Made by a program: the position numbers and the translations under genes | Source: Deltaproteobacteria bacterium | GTDB taxonomy: Bacteria > Desulfobacterota > Desulfobulbia > Desulfobulbales > Desulfocapsaceae | Assembly: GCA_002747825.1 (NCBI GenBank) | Contig: PDQQ01000001.1 | Span: 1-44,125 of the forward strand | DNA: 44,125 nt | Direction: 5' to 3' | Notes under the pieces: model-generated | Databases searched by the model: none | What the model saw: the letters and a program-made list of their open reading frames with translations, nothing else | What the model was told of the DNA's origin: nothing | In this document: piece after piece, positions 40,244 through 44,125 of the stretch | Layout: every line of letters starts with the position of its first letter | Position numbering within the stretch: the stretch's first letter is position 1

Positions 40244-42562
40244 TTACTCCTTTTTTTTGGAGATATAGCCGCTGTCCTGCATTCTCTCGATATAGGCCAG
40301 ATTTTGCATCGCCAACTGTAACGTCTTCTCATCTGCGCTTTCCGAGGCCGCTGCCTGGGTAAAATACTTGGCGGCCCGCGCGTATTGTCTTTTTTTCATA
40401 GCCGAATAAGCGGCCTTCATCAGCAGGGCGTGACCTGCCTCGGTACTGCTCTCGACCGCTTCTTCATAAGCATCACAGCTCTCGGCGTATCTGTGCATGG
40501 CATAATAAATATCGCCTAGCGACTCCAGACGTTTGCTGGTCTTCTCCTTCTTGACCAGTTTCTCAGCCACCGACAGCGCCTCCCGGTTTCTGCGTCCGCT
40601 CAGGTAGATATTCAAAAGATGATCCAACTGCTCAGAAGAGGGCTCGCCATCAATGGTCTTTGTGTAATATTTGGCCGCCTGTTGGGGAACCCCTGCCAGT
40701 AGATACATCCTGCTGAGATCTTCTTTATGCTTGCTGTTATTCGGTTCAAACTGGCGGACGACCTCTTTTGCGGCAGCAGCGGCGACATAATTTTCGCTTT
40801 GCAGGGCCAGCCAAACGGCCAATTTCCAGGACCTGATCTGATCGGGATACCGGGTCAGGGTCTTGTTCATAACCTCCTGCGCTTCCTTCATTTTTCCGAG
40901 CTCGACACAGGTTTTCACCAGGGAGCTCATCCAGGCGTAGCTGGGATTTTCATCTCGATTGAGTATCTGCAACAGAGGATATGCCTTTTCCGGCATCTCA
41001 AGATTGAGCCAGATAACCACTCCCCGATAACGAAGCTGGTTCGACACCGTTTTTTCTGACAGGTTGGTCCGCTTCATAACGCTCCTGACCTCAGCGTCCC
41101 TGTTCACATCCAGGAGAACAGAGGCCAGATCGATAAACCACAGCTGCTGTGGATCTTTGCTGTTAATACTCTTTTTCAGCAGGGTTATGGTCTTGTCGAT
41201 CTTATTTTCAAGCCGCCAGAGCATCCCTGCCTGATGGAAATGTCTTCCCAGCCCCGAGATATAGGCCGCCTGTTCCATATAGGTCGCCCCTTTCAGGTAG
41301 TTTTCCTTGAGCAGCCAGGCATTGGACAAGGCTATCAGCCATTGACTCTTGGGTTTTGACAGTTTGGCGAGCGGTGTCAGCAGTTTGATGGCCCTGTCGG
41401 CCTGCTTGAGTTGTAGTCTCAGGGAGCCGGCCTGATAGATATGCTCGGGTTTTTTACTGATCGAGGCCGCCCTTTCCATAGCGTCGGCAGCATTCTCAAT
41501 ATCTTTTTTCATCAGCCAGGCCTGGGCCTGGGCCACGAACCACTCGGCCTTGGGAGGCTCTACGTTTGTAAGCCGTTGCAACGATTTCAGGGCCCTGTCC
41601 GCCTTTTCTACCTGGAGCCAGAGTATCCCACAGTTGTAGAGATAGTCCGGTGCCGGATCTATTTCGATTATTCTCTCAAAGACCAGCGCCGCATCGCCGT
41701 ACCGTGCAAGGGTATTATAGACCGAAGCCAAGAGCAGCAGCCAGTTTTTATCTGGTTCGTTCCGTTCAGAGAGTATCAGTAATAAGGGCAGCGAACGCTT
41801 GGGTTTCTCCAACTCACTCCACAGCCAGGCGGCGTGGAAGAGCAGGCCTGGATCATTATTCACCCTGGCGGCCTTTTCCATGGCCTCTGCCGTTTCTTCG
41901 GTCTTCTTCAAGGCCTTGAGTACCTCGGAGAGACCGACAAGCCACTCCTGTTTCGGTCTGGCTTTTTTGCTCAGTGGCTCGAGAATGGACAGCGCCTTCT
42001 TCGCCTTTTCTGCCTCCAGCCAGAGCATGGCCGTTTGGTAGAGCAGATCGTCGTCACCTGCAATCTGCGCGGCCCGGTCCATGGCAATGGCACTGTACTG
42101 CATTGCACGAATCCGCTTGGGCTTTTCTTCTTTTATCTCAACAGAATAGCTATCTCCCTTCTCGCGCCAGACAAGGGATAAGAGCTGCCAGCCATCCTGG
42201 TAGTCGGGTGCGATATCGGTACATTTTTGCAGGCTTTCAAGAGCTGCATCCAGGTTGTTCGCTTTATAGGCAAAGTATCCCTGTTCATAAAATAACAGAG
42301 GATGGCGTTCCGCGGGATGGGCTGCGGCATAGGCCGAAAGCCTGGCCTGGGCCTCTTTGAATCGACCTTTATTTGCCAGATTTTCTGCCTGGTTGAGTTC
42401 TGCGTGCAGCTCGGGCCGGGGATCCTTAAACGGTTTATCCACCTTGGAATCAGCTGCAAGAAGCGGGGCTTGCAAGAGGAAGAAAAGGCAGACCATAAAA
42501 CAGCAGATTACCATAAGCGGCAGACTGCTCAACCTTTGTAATTTTGATACGAACACAGGCAT
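40244..42562 (-). CDS. Exported tetratricopeptide-repeat protein of the TonB operon
   Basis: 772 residues. Signal peptide at 1-37 (LMVICCFMVCLFFLLQAPLLAA). Nearly the whole mature protein is TPR-like helical repeats, about 15-18 units, with recurring ALxSLQKxxxxAP and AAxxMERAA patterns, for example LDAALESLQKCTDIAPDYQDGWQLL and ENAADAMERAASISKKPEHIYQAG. AGGAAAG precedes ATG 42562, 9 bp after the tonB stop. It is the last gene of exbB-exbD-tonB-tpr. Such TPR proteins often accompany TonB/ExbBD sets in Deltaproteobacteria and may scaffold the energising complex or its receptor; the exact role is unknown. Confidence 0.88.
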   Translation of the reverse strand: MPVFVSKLQRLSSLPLMVICCFMVCLFFLLQAPLLAADSKVDKPFKDPRPELHAELNQAENLANKGRFKEAQARLSAYAAAHPAERHPLLFYEQGYFAYKANNLDAALESLQKCTDIAPDYQDGWQLLSLVWREKGDSYSVEIKEEKPKRIRAMQYSAIAMDRAAQIAGDDDLLYQTAMLWLEAEKAKKALSILEPLSKKARPKQEWLVGLSEVLKALKKTEETAEAMEKAARVNNDPGLLFHAAWLWSELEKPKRSLPLLLILSERNEPDKNWLLLLASVYNTLARYGDAALVFERIIEIDPAPDYLYNCGILWLQVEKADRALKSLQRLTNVEPPKAEWFVAQAQAWLMKKDIENAADAMERAASISKKPEHIYQAGSLRLQLKQADRAIKLLTPLAKLSKPKSQWLIALSNAWLLKENYLKGATYMEQAAYISGLGRHFHQAGMLWRLENKIDKTITLLKKSINSKDPQQLWFIDLASVLLDVNRDAEVRSVMKRTNLSEKTVSNQLRYRGVVIWLNLEMPEKAYPLLQILNRDENPSYAWMSSLVKTCVELGKMKEAQEVMNKTLTRYPDQIRSWKLAVWLALQSENYVAAAAAKEVVRQFEPNNSKHKEDLSRMYLLAGVPQQAAKYYTKTIDGEPSSEQLDHLLNIYLSGRRNREALSVAEKLVKKEKTSKRLESLGDIYYAMHRYAESCDAYEEAVESSTEAGHALLMKAAYSAMKKRQYARAAKYFTQAAASESADEKTLQLAMQNLAYIERMQDSGYISKKKE

Positions 42563-42571
42563 AGCTCTTTC

Positions 42572-43306
42572 CTACTCAAGCTTGAATTGAACCGTCGTCT
42601 TCACCCAGGTTTCCACCGCACGGCCGTCCTTGGTTCCGGGTTTAAATCTCCAGTTCTTTACCGAGCGCCGCACCGCCTGGTCAAACTCTCCCGGAGGTTT
42701 GGATTCCAGTATTTCAAGAAGACTGGTTTTGCCTGAGGTATCGACCAGAAAACGAAAACGTACCATCCCCTCGATGCCCAGACGCTTGGCCTTATACGGA
42801 TACAGAGGCTGGGTCGTTGCCACAGGCTGTGGTGTTTTATCGACTTCGTCGGAGTTGAAGCGCGTCTTTGGTGGCCCATGCTGGGGAAGCCCCGGCAGCA
42901 GGGCCTTGCCCTGTTTGCGGGCATAGTTCTGGGGATTTATCTTTATGCCCTTTAGACCGAGCCCGGTAAGGCTGGGCAAAGAAACAGTATTCGTATAATC
43001 GACAGAAGCGCTTTCGTAGGTCATTTGCGGCGTTTCGATCTCAGGCATCTCAAGGGTCGGCGGCTCCATTTCCGGAGGGGGTGTCGGATCAGGATCCGGG
43101 GGTTCTTCCGGCTCCTTTTCCACCTCTTCTGTCTCAAGAATCTCCTCTTCCTGAGGGGCGATGAGCCGAACCCTGTCGAGAATGTTCCGCTGGTGGTCAA
43201 AAGCAGTTTGTCTGAGCAGAGTCGGGGCTATGGCAAGGATCAGCAAGCCGATGAGAAAGCCTGTTGCAGCAAGCAGACTGCGTCTGAAAATCTGACGAGG
43301 ATTCAT
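42572..43306 (-). CDS. tonB: TonB-family energy-transducing protein
   Basis: 244 residues from ATG 43306, one base after the exbD stop (TAA-T-ATG). An N-terminal membrane anchor (SLLAATGFLIGLLILAIAPTLL), a Glu/Pro-rich linker (EEPPDPDPTPPPEMEPPTLE) that can span the periplasm, and a C-terminal TonB domain: PLYPYKAKRLGIEGMVRFRF, DTSGKTSLLEILESKPPGEF, VKNWRFKPGTKDGRAVETWV. It conveys proton-motive force from ExbB/ExbD to outer-membrane receptors. No receptor gene is in the window. Confidence 0.93.
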   Translation of the reverse strand: MNPRQIFRRSLLAATGFLIGLLILAIAPTLLRQTAFDHQRNILDRVRLIAPQEEEILETEEVEKEPEEPPDPDPTPPPEMEPPTLEMPEIETPQMTYESASVDYTNTVSLPSLTGLGLKGIKINPQNYARKQGKALLPGLPQHGPPKTRFNSDEVDKTPQPVATTQPLYPYKAKRLGIEGMVRFRFLVDTSGKTSLLEILESKPPGEFDQAVRRSVKNWRFKPGTKDGRAVETWVKTTVQFKLE

Positions 43307-43307
43307 A

Positions 43308-43739
43308 TTACCCTTTTGGTTTAGTCGCCGAGACAGCAATATTCTCAGCACCGGCAAGACGGCACTGGTCAAGAACCGCGATCAGCTGCGCAGTAAGACT
43401 GCCACCGTCTGCATCGATAATTACACCGCCGTCAGCGTTTTCAGCGAGAAAGATCTCCACCAGGCCTCGCACTCTGCGTAACTCCACCTGTTCCCTGTTA
43501 ATAAAGACACTGCCATCGGAAGTGATACCAATAATCATCCCGGTAGCCTCTTTCATCTCAGCAGAAGCTGCTTCCGGGCGATCAACCTCTACCCCGGACT
43601 CCTTGACAAAACTGGCCGTAACCAGGAAAAAGATCAGAAGGATGTAGATCATATCGATAAGAGGCATCATATCTATTTCGACGTCACTTCGTTCACCAGC
43701 GATGCCATACGACCCCCGTTGCAGCCCAAATCCGTTCAT
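43308..43739 (-). CDS. exbD: ExbD/TolR-family biopolymer transport protein
   Basis: 143 residues: a short cytoplasmic start, one TM segment with the essential Asp (VEIDMMPLIDMIYILLIFFLVTASF), and a periplasmic domain (GVEVDRPEAASAEM..., ITSDGSVFINREQVELRRVRGLVE). It overlaps the exbB stop by ATGA at 43736-43739, so translation is coupled. It forms the proton channel with ExbB. Confidence 0.94.
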   Translation of the reverse strand: MNGFGLQRGSYGIAGERSDVEIDMMPLIDMIYILLIFFLVTASFVKESGVEVDRPEAASAEMKEATGMIIGITSDGSVFINREQVELRRVRGLVEIFLAENADGGVIIDADGGSLTAQLIAVLDQCRLAGAENIAVSATKPKG

Positions 43740-44098
43740 ACCTCATCCCCCTTTTCCAGCCATTGCGTGATACCTCGTTGAAACACCAGGAGATCATGCT
43801 GGATAGTGTTTGCTCTCTTTCTCAAGACATGACCGATAAAAATCCCTGGTATGGCGACCAGCAGTCCAGCCTGTGTGGTGATCATCGCCTCTCTGATACC
43901 TGAAGCCATTGCCTGTGCATTACCCATACCGTAGAGACCGATAGCCCTGAAGGTTTCCACCATCCCGGAGACGGTGCCAAAAAGTCCAAGCAGCGGGGCA
44001 ACAGCGGCCAGTATGATTATGGTCGGGATCAGTGGTGTCTCATAGTTGCCTCCACAACAAAAGTTGAGGAGAAACAGTTGGTTGCCTGTCAGGAGGCT
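43736..44098 (-). CDS. exbB: ExbB/TolQ/MotA-family proton channel, C-terminal part
   Basis: The readable frame gives NYETPLIPTIIILAAVAPLLGLFGTVSGMVETFRAIGLYGMGNAQAMASGIREAMITTQAGLLVAIPGIFIGHVLRKRA..., split here only for description, which is the conserved second half of ExbB with its two long TM helices. The N-terminal part is not seen: the same frame meets a TGA at 44101-44099, and no ATG, GTG or TTG occurs between it and Met at 43963. Either a frameshift near 44060-44100 breaks the gene, or the last bases of the window are unreliable. Confidence 0.75.
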   Translation of the reverse strand, partial: SLLTGNQLFLLNFCCGGNYETPLIPTIIILAAVAPLLGLFGTVSGMVETFRAIGLYGMGNAQAMASGIREAMITTQAGLLVAIPGIFIGHVLRKRANTIQHDLLVFQRGITQWLEKGDEV

Positions 44099-44125
44099 TC
44101 AATAAATCAATAAGAGAACGCCTTT

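Noticed and set aside
1..44125. CRISPR arrays, tRNA or rRNA genes, phage or plasmid origin genes
   Set aside because: None was recognised on either strand while reading; the only repeated DNA seen is the 227-bp element and the ferritin-like duplication.

Overview
The window reads as the chromosome of an anaerobic, Gram-negative, sulfate-reducer-like bacterium, most likely Desulfobacterota (Desulfobulbales-type). This is inferred from gene content only: a tungsten aldehyde:ferredoxin oxidoreductase with a Tup tungstate transporter, a MoeA fused to a periplasmic-binding-like domain, Fhs/FolD one-carbon enzymes, a ferritin-like diiron protein, many two-component proteins with a sigma-54 activator, TauE/SafE exporters, and a TonB/ExbBD system that implies an outer membrane. 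No rRNA, tRNA, CRISPR array or phage module was seen.

Layout. (1) 1-1692, minus: N-terminal 564 residues of an inverse autotransporter (intimin/invasin type) that enters a beta-helix-like passenger and runs off the window. (2) 1693-2632: decayed DNA with copy 1 of a 227-bp terminal-inverted-repeat element. (3) 2639-15788: a ferritin-like gene, then fhs and folD, an IS1595-type transposase remnant, then a histidine catabolic operon (NhaC/YuiF-type permease, hutU, formimino-THF cyclodeaminase, glutamate formiminotransferase, hutI, hutH). A decayed second copy of the ferritin-like gene is fused to the 3' end of hutH. Together these genes can take histidine to glutamate, ammonia and formate, and Fhs can recover ATP from the formimino carbon.

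(4) 15987-23133, minus: a six-gene operon of sensor kinase, single-domain response regulator, TauE/SafE exporter, two-TM protein, PEP-synthase-like protein lacking the usual C-terminal catalytic barrel, and a second single-domain response regulator. Divergent from it are a soluble kinase and a sigma-54 activator (23450-26105). The shared 316-bp intergenic region holds a near-consensus -24/-12 promoter for the minus-strand operon and three GTTAC-N6-GTAAC-type palindromes upstream of it, a complete-looking sigma-54 control circuit. A second TauE/SafE protein and an unknown protein follow on the minus strand. This module is the best candidate for an undescribed system.

(5) 27869-39295: a tungsten-cofactor island of AOR, MoaD-like protein, MoeA, MoeA-PBP fusion, a second 227-bp element, a MoaD-activating E1-like enzyme, a small membrane protein, an HTH-PBP regulator and tupABC. 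The regulator and the MoeA fusion share the same PBP-like domain. (6) 39380-44125: a truncated third copy of the 227-bp element in front of a SAM methyltransferase, then a minus-strand exbB-exbD-tonB-TPR operon that reaches the right edge.
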